From an uncultured Prevotella sp. (GTDB lineage: Bacteria; Bacteroidota; Bacteroidia; Bacteroidales; Bacteroidaceae), in the NCBI GenBank assembly GCA_947072805.1, contig CAMTJK010000063.1, forward strand, positions 1-13,305: DNA of 13,305 nucleotides. The letters run 5' to 3'. This document shows positions 13,005 to 13,305 of this stretch, piece after piece (the stretch's first letter is position 1; each line of letters opens with the position of its first letter). The translations under genes and the position numbers were made by a program. The notes under the pieces were generated by a model. The model was not told the origin of the DNA, did no database searches, and was given only the letters and a program-made list of their open reading frames with translations.

Positions 13005-13220
13005 TTAAAGGGTGAATAACCAAAGGATGAAGCCGAAGAAGGCGATTGTGGAAAGGATAGCCACGATTATGCCTATCGCCACTCGGAACACTCCGTTTAT
13101 TATCTCTCTTATGATACCCCAAAGGATGCCTAACACCCAAAGGGCGGTGCGCACGATTAGGGTGCATGTCGCAAGCCCCATGTATTGCGCCATTTGTCTG
13201 AAGTCTGCTGTTGCCGTCAT
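13005..13220 (-). CDS. Small two-helix membrane protein (71 aa)
   Basis: This 71-aa protein starts MTATADFRQMAQYMGLATCT. It has two hydrophobic segments, about residues 16-36 (GLATCTLIVRTALWVLGILWG) and 47-70 (VAIGIIVAILSTIAFFGFIL), joined by a short basic turn (IREIINGVFR). There is no cleavage site, so it should be an inner-membrane hairpin with both ends on the same side. I recall near-identical small proteins in Bacteroidales conjugative elements, without a known role. It is the first gene of the visible - strand module. Its leader (13221-13250 on this strand) is very A-rich, which serves initiation in this phylum. A promoter may lie beyond the window. Confidence 0.8.
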   Translation of the reverse strand: MTATADFRQMAQYMGLATCTLIVRTALWVLGILWGIIREIINGVFRVAIGIIVAILSTIAFFGFILWLFTL

Positions 13221-13305
13221 ATCTTTATTATTTTTTGATTTTTGTTTTTAATGCGGATTCAAGAGCTGAGGGAGTTGAGTTTCAAACTATCTTATCTGCC
13301 TCTCG

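Noticed and set aside
12736..13167. Longer 143-aa version of the 85-aa protein
   Set aside because: The first 58 residues are Arg/His/Pro-rich shadow of the small membrane-protein gene; the start at 12993 fits the operon spacing.
13221..13305. Possible Bacteroides promoter (TAnnTTTG) upstream of the membrane-protein gene, near GATAGTTTG on the - strand
   Set aside because: The -7 match is off by spacing or two bases and the -33 region would fall at the window edge. Only the A-rich leader is clear.
1..13305. CRISPR arrays, tRNA or rRNA genes, insertion sequences, att sites
   Set aside because: No regularly spaced repeats, no cloverleaf or rRNA signatures and no transposase or integrase were seen on either strand.

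Overview
The window is a piece of a Bacteroidales (Bacteroides/Parabacteroides-type) integrative conjugative element of the CTnDOT/ERL kind. The evidence is the gene order on the + strand, which matches the traG-to-traQ transfer operon of that family. Supporting signs are A-rich, G-poor leaders instead of Shine-Dalgarno boxes, signal peptides cleaved before Gln, and a lipoprotein with an acidic stretch after its Cys. No integrase, relaxase, coupling protein, att site or element end lies in the window. The tra genes look GC-richer by eye than a typical Bacteroides chromosome; I did not count this.

Region 1 (1-9494, + strand) is a tightly packed operon. It holds the 3' part of traG (VirB4-like ATPase), then traH (lipoprotein), traI (exported, helical, possibly VirB5-like), traJ (VirB6-like), traK (VirB8-like), traL (small one-pass membrane protein), traM (VirB10-like), traN (VirB9-like), traO (exported, probable outer-membrane beta-barrel), traP (TOPRIM/primase-like), traQ (lipoprotein) and a lysozyme-like gene in the VirB1 role. 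Together these encode an envelope-spanning type IV secretion (mating) apparatus: ATPase at the inner membrane, inner-membrane platform (TraJ/K/L), a bridge through the periplasm (TraM/N), outer-membrane parts (TraO, lipoproteins TraH/TraQ) and a wall-opening enzyme. No VirB11-like gene is seen.

Region 2 (9495-9913) is the convergent junction. It contains an imperfect tandem duplication across the lysozyme stop codon, a hairpin shaped like a bidirectional terminator, one short ORF on the - strand, and a long 12-bp inverted repeat.

Region 3 (13220 back to 9914, - strand) is a second compact operon pointing towards the tra operon. In transcription order it holds a small two-helix membrane protein, an 85-aa protein, PcfK-like, PcfJ-like (zinc ribbon plus PcfJ core), another 85-aa protein, a DUF3873-like protein, an 81-aa protein and a 105-aa protein. 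Most have no known function. Gaps are 2-41 bases, with one ATGA overlap. The module's start (promoter) is not visible.

Most of the window is a known type of transfer region. The less explained parts are the - strand module, the structured RNA/DNA at and near the junction, a 19-base sequence repeated exactly in front of traI and traN, and two enzymes (TraP, lysozyme) that lack expected active-site or metal-binding residues.
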